From Piscinibacter sp. (GTDB taxonomy: Bacteria; Pseudomonadota; Gammaproteobacteria; Burkholderiales; Burkholderiaceae_C), in assembly GCA_019635485.1 (NCBI GenBank), contig JAHBZL010000012.1, positions 56,507 to 120,506 of the forward strand: 64,000 nt of DNA. The letters run 5' to 3'. A program made the position numbers and the translations under genes. How positions within the stretch are numbered: the stretch's first letter is position 1; the number at the start of each line of letters is the position of its first letter. Under the pieces are notes generated by a model, which did not search any database, was not told where the DNA came from, and saw only the letters and a list, made by a program, of their open reading frames with translations. Positions 51,500 through 61,439 of this stretch are shown here, piece after piece.

Positions 51500-52810
51500 T
51501 CAGCTCGCCTTGAAGTTGGCCTTCTTCAGCAGACTCTCGTACTGCTGGCTCATCACGTAGCTCTGCACCTGCGCCCAGAAGTCCATCGTCACGACGACGA
51601 TGATCAGCAGCGAGGTGCCGCCGAAGTAGAACGGCACGTTGTACTTCAGGACCAGGAACTCCGGCAGCAGGCAGACCAGCGTGATGTAGATCGCGCCGGC
51701 CAGCGTCAGCCGCGACAGGATGCGGTCGATGTGGCGGGCCGTCTGCTCGCCCGGGCGGATGCCCGGGATGAACGCGCCGCTCTTCTTCAGGTTGTCGGCC
51801 GTCTCGCGGCTGTTGAAGACGAGCGCCGTGTAGAAGAAGCAGAAGAACACGATCGCGGCGGCGTACAGCATCACGTAGATCGGCTGGCCGGGCGACAGCA
51901 GCGCGGCCAGGTCCTTCAGCCAGCGCAGCCCGTCGCCGGTGGCGAACCAGCCCACCACCGTCGCCGGCAGCAGGATGATCGACGACGCGAAGATCGGCGG
52001 GATCACGCCCGACATGTTCAGCTTCAGCGGCAGGTGCGACGACTGGCCGCCGTAGACCTTGTTGCCGACCTGGCGCTTCGCATAGTTCACCAGGATCTTG
52101 CGCTGGCCGCGTTCGACGAACACGACCGCGAAGGTCACCAGCACCACCAGCGCGATGATGAACAGGCAGACGATGATGCTCATCGCGCCGGTACGCACCA
52201 GCTCGAACAGCCCGCCGATCGCGTTCGGCAGGCCGGCTGCGATGCCGGCGAAGATCAGGATCGAGATGCCGTTGCCGAGGCCGCGCTCGGTGATCTGCTC
52301 GCCCAGCCACATCAGGAACATCGTGCCGGCGACCAGGCTCACGACCGCGGTCATGCGGAAGCCGAAGCCCGGCGTGATCACCAGGCCCGGCGAGCCTTCC
52401 AGCGCGAGCGCGATGCCCAGCGACTGGAACAGCGCCAGCCCCAGCGTGCCGTAGCGCGTGTACTGCGTGATCTTGCGGCGGCCCGCCTCGCCTTCCTTCT
52501 TCAGCGCCTCCAGCGACGGCACCACGTAGGTCATCAGCTGCATGATGATCGACGCGGAGATGTAGGGCATGATGCCCAGCGCGAAGACGGTGAAGCGCGA
52601 CAGCGCCCCGCCGGAGAACATGTTGAACAGGCTCAGGATCCCGCCCTGCTGCCCGTGGAAGAGCTGCTGCAGCTGGTTCGGATCGATCCCCGGCACCGGG
52701 ATGTGCGCGCCGATGCGGTACACGACGAGCGCGAGCAGCAGGAAGACCAGGCGACGCCGAAGGTCGCCGAACTTCCCGCTCTTGGCCAGCTGGTTCGCGT
52801 TGGTTGCCAC
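51500..52810 (-). CDS. secY: Protein translocase subunit SecY
   Basis: 436 residues with ten membrane helices. Plug-region and pore features typical of SecY are seen: IPVPGID near the start, [10 protein letters not shown] and the cytoplasmic loop [16 protein letters not shown] with the conserved Arg. It forms the SecYEG channel in the inner membrane. It lies 23 bases after rplO. Confidence 0.99.
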   Translation of the reverse strand: MATNANQLAKSGKFGDLRRRLVFLLLALVVYRIGAHIPVPGIDPNQLQQLFHGQQGGILSLFNMFSGGALSRFTVFALGIMPYISASIIMQLMTYVVPSLEALKKEGEAGRRKITQYTRYGTLGLALFQSLGIALALEGSPGLVITPGFGFRMTAVVSLVAGTMFLMWLGEQITERGLGNGISILIFAGIAAGLPNAIGGLFELVRTGAMSIIVCLFIIALVVLVTFAVVFVERGQRKILVNYAKRQVGNKVYGGQSSHLPLKLNMSGVIPPIFASSIILLPATVVGWFATGDGLRWLKDLAALLSPGQPIYVMLYAAAIVFFCFFYTALVFNSRETADNLKKSGAFIPGIRPGEQTARHIDRILSRLTLAGAIYITLVCLLPEFLVLKYNVPFYFGGTSLLIIVVVTMDFWAQVQSYVMSQQYESLLKKANFKAS

Positions 52811-52833
52811 TGGGTTTCGCGTCTTTCGGGCGT

Positions 52834-53295
52834 TCAGGCGGCCGAGCCACCCGAGGTCGGAGCGGCCTCGACCGAACCACCGGCGGCTTCGATCGCCGCC
52901 TTGGCCCCGGCGGTCGCGCCGATGCCCTTGAGCGCGACCTTCTTGGTCAGCTCGCCGGTCTTGATGACCTTCACCGTCTGCGCCAGCTGGCCGACCAGCT
53001 TGGCCGCCTTCAGCACCAGCAGGTCGACTTCGGCCGCGCCGAGCTTCTCGAGGTCGGCCAGCGTGATCTCGGCGTTGTACTTCAGCTGCGCCGACTTGAA
53101 GCCGCGCTTGGGCAGGCGGCGCTGCAGCGGCATCTGGCCGCCTTCGAAACCGACCTTGTGGTAGCCGCCGGCGCGGGACTTCTGGCCCTTGTGACCGCGA
53201 CCCGCGGTCTTGCCCAGGCCGGAGCCGATGCCGCGGCCGACCCGGCGGCGCGCCTTCTTGCTGCCCTCGGCGGGCTGGATGGTGTTCAATTCCAT
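52834..53295 (-). CDS. rplO: 50S ribosomal protein L15
   Basis: 153 residues. [22 protein letters not shown] (key residues) and [15 protein letters not shown] are the typical L15 N-terminal signature. The C-terminal ends with a short Ala/Gly/Ser-rich tail. L15 is a late-assembly large-subunit protein. Two bases after rpmD. Confidence 0.99.
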   Translation of the reverse strand: MELNTIQPAEGSKKARRRVGRGIGSGLGKTAGRGHKGQKSRAGGYHKVGFEGGQMPLQRRLPKRGFKSAQLKYNAEITLADLEKLGAAEVDLLVLKAAKLVGQLAQTVKVIKTGELTKKVALKGIGATAGAKAAIEAAGGSVEAAPTSGGSAA

Positions 53296-53297
53296 GA

Positions 53298-53480
53298 TCA
53301 GAGCACCTTCACCAGGTACGAGACCTTGTTGATCATCCCGCGCACCGCGGGGGTGTCCTCGAGCGTGCTCTCGCTGTTGAGCTTGCGCAGGCCCAGGCCG
53401 CGCACCGTCGCACGGTGCGACTCGCGCGTGCCGGCGACGCTGCGCACCAGCTTGATCTTGACGGTTTTCTTCTCAGCCAT
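53298..53480 (-). CDS. rpmD: 50S ribosomal protein L30
   Basis: 60 residues with [20 protein letters not shown] and [15 protein letters not shown], the full bacterial-type length. L30 binds 23S rRNA helix regions near the 5S rRNA. Between rpsE (13 bases) and rplO (2 bases). Confidence 0.98.
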   Translation of the reverse strand: MAEKKTVKIKLVRSVAGTRESHRATVRGLGLRKLNSESTLEDTPAVRGMINKVSYLVKVL

Positions 53481-53493
53481 GACTTCTCTCCGC

Positions 53494-54012
53494 TCAGCTG
53501 AACAGCTGCTCGACGGTCAGGCCGCGCTTGGCGGCGACCTCGGCCGGCGTCGTGGAGCTGCGCAGTGCGTCCAGCGTGGCGCGCACCATGTTGTACGGGT
53601 TGGTCGAGCCGTGGGCCTTGGCGACGATGTCGGTCACGCCCATCACCTCGAACACTGCGCGCATCGGACCGCCGGCGATGATGCCGTCACCGGCCTTGGC
53701 CGGCGCCATCAGCACCTTGGCCGAGCCGTGCTCGCCGACCACCTTGTGGTGGATCGTGCCGTCCTTCAGCTGGACCTTGAACATGTTGCGGCGCGCCGCT
53801 TCCATCGCCTTCTGGACGGCCACCGGCACTTCACGCGCCTTGCCCTTGCCCATGCCGATGCGGCCGTCGCCGTCGCCCACCACGGTCAGCGCAGCGAAGC
53901 CGAGGATGCGGCCGCCCTTCACCACCTTGGTGACGCGGTTCACCGCGATCATCTTTTCCTTCAGGCCGTCGTCGCGGCCTTCGTCCTGAACGCGGGGTTG
54001 GAACTTTGCCAT
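53494..54012 (-). CDS. rpsE: 30S ribosomal protein S5
   Basis: 172 residues. [20 protein letters not shown] and [23 protein letters not shown] (core residues) are the S5 double-stranded-RNA binding motif. S5 supports decoding accuracy. It follows rplR by 16 bases. Confidence 0.99.
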   Translation of the reverse strand: MAKFQPRVQDEGRDDGLKEKMIAVNRVTKVVKGGRILGFAALTVVGDGDGRIGMGKGKAREVPVAVQKAMEAARRNMFKVQLKDGTIHHKVVGEHGSAKVLMAPAKAGDGIIAGGPMRAVFEVMGVTDIVAKAHGSTNPYNMVRATLDALRSSTTPAEVAAKRGLTVEQLFS

Positions 54013-54028
54013 CTCGATGCTTCCTTGT

Positions 54029-54397
54029 TCAGAACTGCAGGCCGGCCTCGCGCGCCGCCTCGGCCAGGGCCTTCACGCGGCCGTGGTAGGCGAAGCCCGC
54101 GCGGTCGAACGCGACCTTCTCGATGCCGGCGGCCTTGGCCTTCTCGGCGATGCGCTTGCCGATCGCGGTGGCCGCGGCGACGTTGCCGCCCTTGCCCGCC
54201 GCGCCCAGTTCCTTGCGCACCTCGACCTCGGCCGTCGACGCGCTGGCCAGCACCTTCGTGCCGTCGTCCGAGATGACGCTGGCGTAGATGTGCAGGTTGG
54301 TGCGGTGCACCGTCAGGCGCGCGATCACCTGCTTGGCGATGCGGGCGCGGGTCTGGCGGGAGCGGCGGATGCGCTGATCCTTCTTGTTCAGTGACAT
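54029..54397 (-). CDS. rplR: 50S ribosomal protein L18
   Basis: 122 residues. [20 protein letters not shown] at the start and the [21 protein letters not shown] end are diagnostic. L18 binds 5S rRNA together with L5. 12 bases after rplF. Confidence 0.99.
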   Translation of the reverse strand: MSLNKKDQRIRRSRQTRARIAKQVIARLTVHRTNLHIYASVISDDGTKVLASASTAEVEVRKELGAAGKGGNVAAATAIGKRIAEKAKAAGIEKVAFDRAGFAYHGRVKALAEAAREAGLQF

Positions 54398-54409
54398 GGT
54401 CGTCGCTCC

Positions 54410-54943
54410 TTACTTCTTCTTGGTTTCCTTGAGGGTCACCTTCTCGTCCGCATAGCGGATGCCCTTGCCCTTGTAGGGCTCGGGCGGGCGGATCGCGCGC
54501 ACCTCGGCGGCGATCTGGCCGACCACCTGGCGGTCGGCGCCCTTGATGACGATCTCGGTCTGCGTCGGGCACTCGACCTTGATGCCGGCCGGCATGTCCT
54601 TGGCCACCGGGTGCGAGAAACCGATCTGCAGGTTCAGCTTGCTGCCGGCCGCCTGGGCACGGAAGCCCACGCCGACCAGCGTCAGCTTCTTCTCGAAGCC
54701 CTTGCTGACGCCGTTGACCATGTTGGCCACCAGCGCGCGCATCGTGCCGCTCATCGCGTCCGCCTCGGCCGACTCGTCGGTCGGCGCGAACATCAGCTTG
54801 CCGCCTTCGTTCTTGATCGTGACCAGCTTGTTGGCCGGGCGCGCCAGCGTGCCCAGCGAGCCCTTGACGCTGATCTTGTCAGCCGCCACCGACACGTCCA
54901 CGCCTTGCGGCAGGGCGATCGGCATCTTTCCCACGCGTGACAT
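54410..54943 (-). CDS. rplF: 50S ribosomal protein L6
   Basis: 177 residues, starting [15 protein letters not shown]. The two L6 repeats and the C-terminal conserved motif [17 protein letters not shown] (in [11 protein letters not shown]) are complete. L6 sits near the GTPase centre. 11 bases after rpsH. Confidence 0.99.
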   Translation of the reverse strand: MSRVGKMPIALPQGVDVSVAADKISVKGSLGTLARPANKLVTIKNEGGKLMFAPTDESAEADAMSGTMRALVANMVNGVSKGFEKKLTLVGVGFRAQAAGSKLNLQIGFSHPVAKDMPAGIKVECPTQTEIVIKGADRQVVGQIAAEVRAIRPPEPYKGKGIRYADEKVTLKETKKK

Positions 54944-54954
54944 CTCTTGGCTCC

Positions 54955-55350
54955 TTAAGCGACGTAGCAGAGCACTTCGCCGCCGATGCCGGCCTGGCGC
55001 GCCTTGCGGTCGGTCATCACGCCCTTGGGCGTGGTGACGATGGCCACACCCAGCCCGTTCATCACGCTCGGGATGTCGTGGCGGCCCTTGTAGATGCGCA
55101 GCCCCGGACGGCTGACGCGCTCGATGTGCTCGATGACCGGCCGGCCAGCGTAGTACTTCAGCGCGATCTCGAGTTCCGGCTTGGCCGACTCGCCACGGAT
55201 CGCGAAGTCCTCGATGTAGCCCTCGTCCTTCAGGACCTTGGCGATCGCGACCTTCAGCTTGGACGACGGCATCACGACAGTGGTCTTCTCGACCATCTGC
55301 GCGTTGCGGATGCGCGTCAGCATGTCGGCGATGGGATCACTCATGCTCAT
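54955..55350 (-). CDS. rpsH: 30S ribosomal protein S8
   Basis: 131 residues, starting [19 protein letters not shown]. The central rRNA-binding region and ending [22 protein letters not shown] are typical. S8 also represses the spc operon by binding the mRNA around rplE in Escherichia coli. 27 bases after rpsN. Confidence 0.99.
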   Translation of the reverse strand: MSMSDPIADMLTRIRNAQMVEKTTVVMPSSKLKVAIAKVLKDEGYIEDFAIRGESAKPELEIALKYYAGRPVIEHIERVSRPGLRIYKGRHDIPSVMNGLGVAIVTTPKGVMTDRKARQAGIGGEVLCYVA

Positions 55351-55377
55351 GGGGTTCTCTCCTGCTTCGCGCGCCGA

Positions 55378-55683
55378 TTACCAGCTGGCCTTGACGACGC
55401 CCGGGATGTCGCCCTTGAAGGCGAGTTCGCGGATCTTGTTGCGGGCGAGGCCGAACTTGCGGAACGTGCCGCGCGGACGGCCGGTCAGCTCGCAGCGGTT
55501 GCGCAGGCGCGTCGGGTAGGCGTTGCGCGGCAGCTTCTGCAGCTCGAGGCGAGCGGCGTAGCGCTCCTCGTCCGACTTCTTGGCGTCGTTGGCGATCGCT
55601 TTCAGCTCGTCGTACTTCTTCTTGTACTTGGCGACCAGTTGCTCGCGCTTGCCTTCGCGCTGGATCAGGGACAGTTTAGCCAC
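55378..55683 (-). CDS. rpsN: 30S ribosomal protein S14
   Basis: 101 residues with a GTG start at 55683 ([13 protein letters not shown]), an uncommon start for this gene. It is the long, zinc-free form: [20 protein letters not shown] near the C-terminus has only one Cys. S14 is in the 30S head. 8 bases after rplE. Confidence 0.98.
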   Translation of the reverse strand: MAKLSLIQREGKREQLVAKYKKKYDELKAIANDAKKSDEERYAARLELQKLPRNAYPTRLRNRCELTGRPRGTFRKFGLARNKIRELAFKGDIPGVVKASW

Positions 55684-55691
55684 GGGCCACC

Positions 55692-56273
55692 TCAGTTCTT
55701 GAACGGGAACTTGAATGCGGCGAGCAGCGCCTTGCATTCGTCGTCGGACTTCGCGGTCGTCGTGATGCTGATGTTCAGCCCGCGCAGCGCGTCGATCTTG
55801 TCGTAGTCGATCTCGGGGAAGATGATCTGTTCCTTGACCCCGATGTTGTAGTTCCCGCGGCCGTCGAACGCGCGGCCCGAGATGCCGCGGAAGTCGCGCA
55901 CGCGCGGCAGCGCGATCGTCACGAAGCGGTCCAGGAACTCGTACATCTGCACGCCGCGCAGCGTGACCATGCAGCCGATGGGCACGTTGTCGCGGATCTT
56001 GAAGTTCGCGATCGCCTTGCGCGACTTGGTGACGACGGGCTTCTGCCCGGCGATCTTCGACAGGTCGCCGACCGCGTTGTCCATCACCTTCTTGTCCGCC
56101 ACCGCCTCGCTCACGCCCATGTTCAGCGTGATCTTGGTGATGCGCGGCACCTGCATCGAGGTCTTGTAGCCGAACTTCTTGATGAGGTCCGGAACGATCT
56201 TCTCGCGATAGACCGCCTGAAGCCGGGCCGACTTGGGCTTTTCCGACGCTGCGGCAGCTTGTTGTTTAGCCAT
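55692..56273 (-). CDS. rplE: 50S ribosomal protein L5
   Basis: 193 residues from ATG 56273 (MAKQQ); an ATG three codons upstream is also in frame. It has a longer, Ala/Ser-rich N-terminus (about 13 extra residues) before [20 protein letters not shown] (key part). The conserved [24 protein letters not shown] core and [12 protein letters not shown] are present. L5 binds 5S rRNA and P-site tRNA. 13 bases after rplX. Confidence 0.98.
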   Translation of the reverse strand: MAKQQAAAASEKPKSARLQAVYREKIVPDLIKKFGYKTSMQVPRITKITLNMGVSEAVADKKVMDNAVGDLSKIAGQKPVVTKSRKAIANFKIRDNVPIGCMVTLRGVQMYEFLDRFVTIALPRVRDFRGISGRAFDGRGNYNIGVKEQIIFPEIDYDKIDALRGLNISITTTAKSDDECKALLAAFKFPFKN

Positions 56274-56286
56274 GTTCTGCAACCCT

Positions 56287-56604
56287 TCAGGCCTTGATCT
56301 CTTCGCCGCTGGACTTGTAGACGCGCACCTTCTTGCCGTCGCCCAGCAGCTTGACGCCGACGCGGTCGGCCTTGCCGGTGGTGGCGTTGTAGATTGCGAC
56401 GTTGCTCTGGTGGATCGACAGCGTCTTGTCGACCACGCCGCCGGTCGTCCCCTTCATCGGGTTCGGCTTGACGTGCTTCTTCACGACGTTGACGCCCTCG
56501 ACGACGATGCGCTCGTCGTCGACGCGCTGCAGCACGGTGCCGCGCTTGCCCTTGTCGCGGCCGGTCAGCACGATGACCTGGTCGCCCTTGCGAATCTTGT
56601 TCAT
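56287..56604 (-). CDS. rplX: 50S ribosomal protein L24
   Basis: 105 residues. The KOW motif [19 protein letters not shown] is at the N-terminus, and [20 protein letters not shown] follows (by key residues). L24 initiates 50S assembly. 23 bases after rplN. Confidence 0.99.
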   Translation of the reverse strand: MNKIRKGDQVIVLTGRDKGKRGTVLQRVDDERIVVEGVNVVKKHVKPNPMKGTTGGVVDKTLSIHQSNVAIYNATTGKADRVGVKLLGDGKKVRVYKSSGEEIKA

Positions 56605-56627
56605 GGCCTGTCCTTCTGCCTCGCCGC

Positions 56628-56996
56628 TCAGAGCACTTCCGGCGCCAGCGAGACGATCTTCATGAAGCGCTCGGTGCGCAGCTCGCGCGTCACCGGCCCG
56701 AAGATGCGGGTGCCGATCGGCTCGAGCTTGGCGTTCAGCAGCACGGCGGCATTGCCGTCGAACTTCACCAGCGAACCATCCTGACGGCGCACGCCCTTGG
56801 CGGTGCGCACGACGACGGCGCTGTAGACCTCGCCCTTCTTGACGCGGCCCCGCGGCGCGGCTTCCTTGATCGACACCTTGATCACGTCGCCGATGCCGGC
56901 GTAACGCCGCTTCGAGCCGCCCAGCACCTTGATGCACATGACGGACTTCGCGCCAGTGTTGTCCGCGACGTCGAGTCGCGATTGCATTTGAATCAT
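56628..56996 (-). CDS. rplN: 50S ribosomal protein L14
   Basis: 122 residues, starting [17 protein letters not shown], with full length and the typical [20 protein letters not shown] end (core). First gene of the spc operon. About 120-150 bases upstream is a near-consensus sigma70 promoter, and its usual upstream neighbour rpsQ is displaced by two other genes. Confidence 0.99.
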   Translation of the reverse strand: MIQMQSRLDVADNTGAKSVMCIKVLGGSKRRYAGIGDVIKVSIKEAAPRGRVKKGEVYSAVVVRTAKGVRRQDGSLVKFDGNAAVLLNAKLEPIGTRIFGPVTRELRTERFMKIVSLAPEVL

Positions 56997-57115
56997 TGTC
57001 TGTCCCCAACTTGAACCGCCGTTGCCGGTGGTCAGTCTTGGGCCCGTTTGATGGGGCGGATCCGAAGCCCTGCTGCACCCGTGCGGGTACGACCTGACTT
57101 TCGGCGAAGCTGCGG

Positions 57116-57145
57116 ATTATGGGGGCATTCCCAGGGCCGTGTCAA
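57116..57145 (-). promoter_or_regulatory. Promoter of the spc operon (rplN)
   Basis: On the minus strand, a perfect TTGACA (57145-57140), an 18-base spacer and CATAAT (57121-57116) precede rplN by about 120 bases. It explains how rplN and following genes are transcribed although the S10 operon ends in a terminator 1.8 kb upstream. Confidence 0.8.
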
Positions 57146-57198
57146 ACGCCCGGGATTCGGGCGGCAGGGCGAAGATGCCCCCCCGCCCGCGCACGCCG

Positions 57199-57223
57199 CG
57201 CCGGCGACACGCGGTCGCCGGCG
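57199..57223 (-). terminator. GC hairpin after the peroxiredoxin gene, without U tract
   Basis: Perfect 10-bp arms (CGCCGGCGAC 57199-57208 / GTCGCCGGCG 57214-57223) lie 7 bases after the peroxiredoxin stop. No T-run follows, so termination is not assured. Confidence 0.5.
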
Positions 57224-57229
57224 GCGGGA

Positions 57230-57745
57230 TCAGGCCAGGATCTGGCGGGCCTGCGCCAGCATCGTGCCGGCGTCGCTGACCTCGAACTTGCCGGGACCCT
57301 CGATGTTCAGCGACTTGACGACGCCATCCACCACCAGCATCGAGTAGCGGTTGGAGCGCAGCCCCATGCCGCGGGCGCTGAGGTCCAGCGTCAGACCGGT
57401 GGCCTTGGCGAAGTCGGCGCTGCCGTCGGCCATCATGCGGACCTTGCCGTCCGTGTGCTGGTCACGGCCCCAGGCGCCCATCACGAAGGCGTCGTTGACC
57501 GACACGCACCAGATCTCGTCGACGCCGACCTTCTTCAGTTCCTCGGCCTTCTCCACGTAGCCCGGCACGTGCTTGGCCGAGCAGGTCGGCGTGTAGGCGC
57601 CCGGCAGGCCGAAGATCGCGATCTTCTTGCCGGCCGTCGACTTCTCGATGTCGAAGCTGTTCGGCCCCAGCGTGCAGCCGTTGCCTTCGACCTCGATGAA
57701 CTCCTGCAGGCTGCCTGCGGGCAGCTTGTCGCCTACCTTGATCAT
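57230..57745 (-). CDS. Peroxiredoxin, Prx5 (redoxin) type
   Basis: 171 residues. The peroxidatic Cys55 lies in PGAYTPTCSAKHVPG, the PxxxTxxC motif with the basic partner; a second Cys (EIWCVSVND) could be resolving. It reduces H2O2 and organic peroxides in the cytoplasm. Unusual setting: between a coiled-coil gene and rplN inside the ribosomal cluster, same strand. Start ATG 57745 gives MIKVGDKLP, the normal Prx5 beginning. Confidence 0.92.
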   Translation of the reverse strand: MIKVGDKLPAGSLQEFIEVEGNGCTLGPNSFDIEKSTAGKKIAIFGLPGAYTPTCSAKHVPGYVEKAEELKKVGVDEIWCVSVNDAFVMGAWGRDQHTDGKVRMMADGSADFAKATGLTLDLSARGMGLRSNRYSMLVVDGVVKSLNIEGPGKFEVSDAGTMLAQARQILA

Positions 57746-57818
57746 GGGGTGCTCCTGTCGGGGGTGTTGGAATCGTGCGGGGCGCCAGTATCACCCTCCC
57801 GGCACGGCCCTGTCGACG

Positions 57819-58805
57819 TCAGGCCTTCGCCGGCGCCTTGCGGGACGCCTTGTCGATCTCGGCCCCCAGCTTGCCCAGGTCGGCCTCGAAGCGCGTCAGC
57901 GCGACGTCGATGTCGGCGGCTTCGGCGCCGGACGGCCAGGTCGTCGCCTTGGCCTGGATCATCACCTTCAGCCGCTTGGCGAGCGCGGCGTCCGCGCCAC
58001 TGCCGGCCAGCCGGGCGAGGCGGGCCAGTTCGCGGTCGATGCCCGGCGAGGCGGCGACGATGCGCGCGGCCAGCCGCTCGATGCGCTGCAGCGTCGGCAG
58101 CGCGCGGGACTGCACGGCACCGACGTCGGCGCGGGCCAGTGCCTTGTTGGTGTCGGCCTCGATGAAGTCCAGTTCGGCCATCAGGGTCTTGCGGCAGCGC
58201 TCGGCCGGCACCCGTTTGATCGCGGCTTCCACGCGCGCCACCTGCGGCAGGTAACCCGTGCGCATCCAGTCGCCGGCCTTGCGCACCGGCTCGAGCCGGC
58301 GGATGAACTGCTCGATGCCCGGCACCATCTTCTGCAGGGTGTCGATGGAGGACGGCGATGCGCCCTTCTCCGCCTCGACGGTGTCCAGCGCCTTGCGCAG
58401 GGCCGCCTGCTCCTTCTGCAGCGGCAGGCGCAGGGCGGGCGGCTCGATGCGGCCGACCTCGACCATCGCCTTGGCCATCAGGGCGCGTGCCTTGTTCAGG
58501 TGGACGGCGGCCCGGTCGGCCAGGTCCCGGCCGTGCGCGTCGCTCGCCTTGTCGGCCAGGCGCTCGGCGTCCTTCACGAGCCCCGCCACGGTCTTGCGGA
58601 CGGCGTCCGCGTTGCCGTCCTTCAGCGCCTCCTGCAGGCGCTTGCGCAGCAGCGCGACGTCCTTGCGCAGCGCGGCCTGCACGCTGGCGGCGGAGATCAG
58701 CTCGACGAAATCCTCGACGTTCTCGGCGCGGTCGTCGAAATCGGCGATCTGGCGAACCAGCGCCTTGTCGGCGCGCAAGGCGGGAGGCAGGGAGGTCGAG
58801 GGCAT
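57819..58805 (-). CDS. Coiled-coil protein of unknown function in the ribosomal cluster
   Basis: 328 residues from ATG 58805; ATG 58838 is an alternative. Almost entirely charged helix: LRKDVALLRKRLQEALKDGN, KDAERLADKASDAHGRDLAD, and LGKLGAEIDKASRKAPAKA at the end, with no membrane segment or known motif. A single family cannot be named. It lies after the S10 operon terminator and 73 bases before the peroxiredoxin gene, so it is a separate unit from the ribosomal genes around it. Perhaps a stress- or ribosome-related helper, but this is a guess. Confidence 0.62.
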   Translation of the reverse strand: MPSTSLPPALRADKALVRQIADFDDRAENVEDFVELISAASVQAALRKDVALLRKRLQEALKDGNADAVRKTVAGLVKDAERLADKASDAHGRDLADRAAVHLNKARALMAKAMVEVGRIEPPALRLPLQKEQAALRKALDTVEAEKGASPSSIDTLQKMVPGIEQFIRRLEPVRKAGDWMRTGYLPQVARVEAAIKRVPAERCRKTLMAELDFIEADTNKALARADVGAVQSRALPTLQRIERLAARIVAASPGIDRELARLARLAGSGADAALAKRLKVMIQAKATTWPSGAEAADIDVALTRFEADLGKLGAEIDKASRKAPAKA

Positions 58806-58907
58806 GGCGTCACTGCAGAAGTGTTTGGAGGCCGCCATCGTCGGCGCTGCGCGTTTCACCTCCGCTGCGCGGCCGGCGCCGCCGCGTTTCGTTTGTTCGT
58901 CGCCCAA

Positions 58908-58947
58908 GAAAAACGGCCGGTGCCCGGTCACCCGGGACACCAGCCGT
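58908..58947 (-). terminator. Rho-independent terminator of the S10 operon
   Basis: On the minus strand, after rpsQ, ACGGCTGGTG ... CACCGGCCGT (10 bp with one G-U pair), continued by CCCGG/CCGGG (one bulged base), is followed by TTTTTCTTGG. It lies about 20 bases after the rpsQ stop. Confidence 0.88.
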
Positions 58948-58968
58948 GCAGCGGCGCGATGCCGGCGC

Positions 58969-59262
58969 TCAGACCACGATGGCCTTCTGCACCAGGCGGG
59001 TCACGACCCAGGACTTGGTCTTCGAGATCGGCCGGCTCTCGGCGATCTCGACGATGTCGCCCAGCTTGTACTCGCCCTTCTCGTCGTGCGCGTGGTACTT
59101 GCTCGAGCGGCCGACGATCTTCCCGTACAGCTCGTGCTTGGTGCGGCGTTCGACGAGCACCGTGATCGTCTTGGCCCGCTTGTCGCTGACCACCTTGCCG
59201 ATCAGCTTGCGCTGGTTCTTGCCCGGCTGGTCGATCTTGATTTCACCGACGGTCGAGGTCAT
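58969..59262 (-). CDS. rpsQ: 30S ribosomal protein S17
   Basis: 97 residues, with [20 protein letters not shown] and [21 protein letters not shown] (core). S17 is an early-binding 30S protein. The start overlaps the rpmC stop by 4 bases (ATGA type). Last gene of the S10 operon; normally rplN follows, but here a terminator and two other genes come next. Confidence 0.99.
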   Translation of the reverse strand: MTSTVGEIKIDQPGKNQRKLIGKVVSDKRAKTITVLVERRTKHELYGKIVGRSSKYHAHDEKGEYKLGDIVEIAESRPISKTKSWVVTRLVQKAIVV

Positions 59263-59459
59263 TTCGCGGCCTCCTTCTTCTTCTCGGCCAGGATGGTCTT
59301 GGCGCGTGCAATGTCGCGGCGCGTCTTGCCCAGCTGGGCGTGGTTGCTCAGTTGCTGGGTGGCCTTCTGCATGCGCAGGCCGAAGTGCGCCTTCAGCAGG
59401 TCGGTGACCTCCTTCTCGAGGCCCGCGACGTCCTTGGCGCGCAGTTCAGATGTCTTCAT
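59259..59459 (-). CDS. rpmC: 50S ribosomal protein L29
   Basis: 66 residues from ATG 59459 ([10 protein letters not shown]). [19 protein letters not shown] and [13 protein letters not shown] are diagnostic. L29 sits at the polypeptide exit and contacts trigger factor. The frame is open seven codons upstream but without better start. Confidence 0.98.
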   Translation of the reverse strand: MKTSELRAKDVAGLEKEVTDLLKAHFGLRMQKATQQLSNHAQLGKTRRDIARAKTILAEKKKEAAK

Positions 59460-59472
59460 GGCTTCTGGCTCC

Positions 59473-59889
59473 TCAGGCACCGATGGCGCGCGCCACGAAC
59501 GTGGTCTTCAGCGGCAGCTTGGCCGAGGCCAGCGTGAACGCCTCGCGGGCGAGCGCCTCGGGCACGCCGTTGATCTCGTACAGCACCTTGCCCGGCTGGA
59601 TCTCGGCGACGTAGTACTCCGGATTGCCCTTGCCGTTGCCCATGCGGACTTCGGCCGGCTTCTGCGAGATCGGCTTGTCCGGGAAGATGCGGATGAAGAT
59701 CCGGCCACCGCGCTTGATGTGGCGCGAGATCGCGCGGCGGGCCGCCTCGATCTGGCGCGCCGTCAGGCGGCCGCGCTCGGTGGCCTTCAGGCCGAAGTCG
59801 CCGAACGACACCGCGGCGCCACGCGTGGCGATGCCGGTGTTGCGGCCCTTCTGTTCCTTGCGGAACTTTCTGCGTGCGGGTTGCAGCAT
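59473..59889 (-). CDS. rplP: 50S ribosomal protein L16
   Basis: 138 residues. [17 protein letters not shown] and [26 protein letters not shown] (core residues) are the L16 signature. L16 organises the A site of the 50S subunit. Two bases after rpsC. Confidence 0.99.
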   Translation of the reverse strand: MLQPARRKFRKEQKGRNTGIATRGAAVSFGDFGLKATERGRLTARQIEAARRAISRHIKRGGRIFIRIFPDKPISQKPAEVRMGNGKGNPEYYVAEIQPGKVLYEINGVPEALAREAFTLASAKLPLKTTFVARAIGA

Positions 59890-59891
59890 GC

Positions 59892-60791
59892 TTATTCTCC
59901 TTTGCCCTCGGCGCCGGGCGTCGGCGCCTTGCGCACGCGCTTGACGGCGGGGGTCTTTGGCGCGTCGGCCGGCGCGGCAGCCGCTGCCGGCTTGTCGCTG
60001 CCGTCGGCGGGCGCGCCGCTCGCGCGCGGTGCACGGTCGGCACCGGGGCCGCGTCCGCGGCCACCGTCACGACGGTCGCCGGGGCCGCCCGGACCACGCG
60101 GGCCGCGGCGCGGGCGGCGATCGTCTTCCTGCGTCTCCGGCTTGACAGCCGGGGCTTCGCCGTGACCCAGGCGGTCACCGCGGTACACCCAGCACTTCAC
60201 GCCGATCACGCCGTAGGTCGTCTTGGCTTCGGAGAAGCCGTAGTCGATGTCGGCCTTCAGCGTGTGGAGCGGCACACGGCCTTCGCGGTACCACTCGCAA
60301 CGCGCGATCTCGATGCCGTTCAGGCGGCCCGAGGACATCAGCTTGATGCCCTGCGCGCCCAGGCGCATCGCGTTCTGCATCGCGCGCTTCATCGCGCGGC
60401 GGAACATGATGCGCTTCTCGAGCTGCTGCGTGATGCTGTCGGCGATCAGCTGCGCATCGATCTCGGGCTTGCGCACCTCCTCGATGTTCACCGCGACCGG
60501 CACGCCGAGGCGGCGGGTCAGTTCGGCCTTCAGGTTCTCGATGTCCTCGCCCTTCTTGCCGATCACGACGCCCGGACGTGCCGAGAAGATCGTGATGCGC
60601 GCGTTCTTGGCGGGGCGCTCGATCAGGATGCGCGAGACGGCGGCGTTCTTCAGGCGCGTCTTCAGGTAGTCGCGCACCTTCAGGTCCTCCGCCAGCATGC
60701 CGGCGAAGTTCTGGTTCGACGCGTACCAGCGCGAGGCCCAGTTGCGCGTGACCGGCAGACGGAAGCCGACCGGATGGATTTTCTGTCCCAT
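59892..60791 (-). CDS. rpsC: 30S ribosomal protein S3 with long Arg/Pro/Ala-rich C-terminal tail
   Basis: 299 residues from ATG 60791. The type II KH domain ([17 protein letters not shown]) and C-terminal S3 domain are normal to about residue 215, ending [16 protein letters not shown] further ~80 residues follow: first Arg/Gly-rich ([25 protein letters not shown]), then Ala/Pro-rich, ending in [17 protein letters not shown]. Escherichia coli S3 has 233 residues; betaproteobacterial S3 often has a tail, but this is a long one. S3 lies at the mRNA entry tunnel. Confidence 0.98.
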   Translation of the reverse strand: MGQKIHPVGFRLPVTRNWASRWYASNQNFAGMLAEDLKVRDYLKTRLKNAAVSRILIERPAKNARITIFSARPGVVIGKKGEDIENLKAELTRRLGVPVAVNIEEVRKPEIDAQLIADSITQQLEKRIMFRRAMKRAMQNAMRLGAQGIKLMSSGRLNGIEIARCEWYREGRVPLHTLKADIDYGFSEAKTTYGVIGVKCWVYRGDRLGHGEAPAVKPETQEDDRRPRRGPRGPGGPGDRRDGGRGRGPGADRAPRASGAPADGSDKPAAAAAPADAPKTPAVKRVRKAPTPGAEGKGE

Positions 60792-60807
60792 GCTCTTCCT
60801 TCTGGCC

Positions 60808-61137
60808 TCAGTTGCCGACGGTGACGAAGATGTGGCAGGTCGGCTTGCTGATGCGGTTGCCGCGGCCCTTGGCACGTGCGGAGAAGCGCTTCAGCGTGGC
60901 GGCCTGCTCGACATAGATCGTCTTGACCTTCAGCTCGTCGATGTCGGCACCGTCGTTGTGCTCGGCGTTGGCGATGGCCGATTCGAGCGCCTTCTTGATG
61001 ATGCCGGCGGCCTTCTTGGGCGTGAAGGTCAGGATGTTGATCGCCTGGTCCACCTTCTTGCCGCGGACCATGTCGGCCACCAGCCGACCCTTGTCGGCCG
61101 ACAGGCGGACGCCGCGCACGATTGAACGGGTTTCCAT
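60808..61137 (-). CDS. rplV: 50S ribosomal protein L22
   Basis: 109 residues from ATG 61137 ([11 protein letters not shown]), chosen because AAGG lies 9 bases upstream and the size matches Escherichia coli L22 (110); ATG 61146 is possible. Conserved [20 protein letters not shown] and [16 protein letters not shown] are present. L22 lines the exit tunnel. 16 bases before rpsC. Confidence 0.98.
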   Translation of the reverse strand: METRSIVRGVRLSADKGRLVADMVRGKKVDQAINILTFTPKKAAGIIKKALESAIANAEHNDGADIDELKVKTIYVEQAATLKRFSARAKGRGNRISKPTCHIFVTVGN

Positions 61138-61148
61138 CGTCGTCATCC

Positions 61149-61427
61149 TTACTTCTTGTTGGCCTTCTTGTCGGCCGGATGCCCCTTGAACGTGCGCGTC
61201 AGCGCAAATTCACCGAGCTTGTGGCCGACCATCTGGTCCGACACGTAGACCGGGACATGCTGCTTGCCGTTGTGCACGGCGATCGTCAGCCCGATGAACT
61301 CGGGCAGGATCGTGCTGCGGCGCGACCAGGTCTTGATGGGCTTCTTGTCCTTGATGGCGGCGGCCTTCTCGACCTTGGCCATCAGGTGATGGTCCACGAA
61401 GGGACCCTTCTTGAGCGAACGCGTCAT
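61149..61427 (-). CDS. rpsS: 30S ribosomal protein S19
   Basis: 92 residues, starting [16 protein letters not shown], with [32 protein letters not shown] (cited by core residues) and the usual [12 protein letters not shown] end. S19 is in the 30S head next to S13. 12 bases after rplB. Confidence 0.99.
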   Translation of the reverse strand: MTRSLKKGPFVDHHLMAKVEKAAAIKDKKPIKTWSRRSTILPEFIGLTIAVHNGKQHVPVYVSDQMVGHKLGEFALTRTFKGHPADKKANKK

Positions 61428-61439
61428 GTCGTCGGCCCC

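Noticed and set aside
57230-57745. Peroxiredoxin as an alkyl hydroperoxide reductase AhpC
   Set aside because: The PxxxTxxC context and the 171-residue length fit the Prx5 group and not AhpC.
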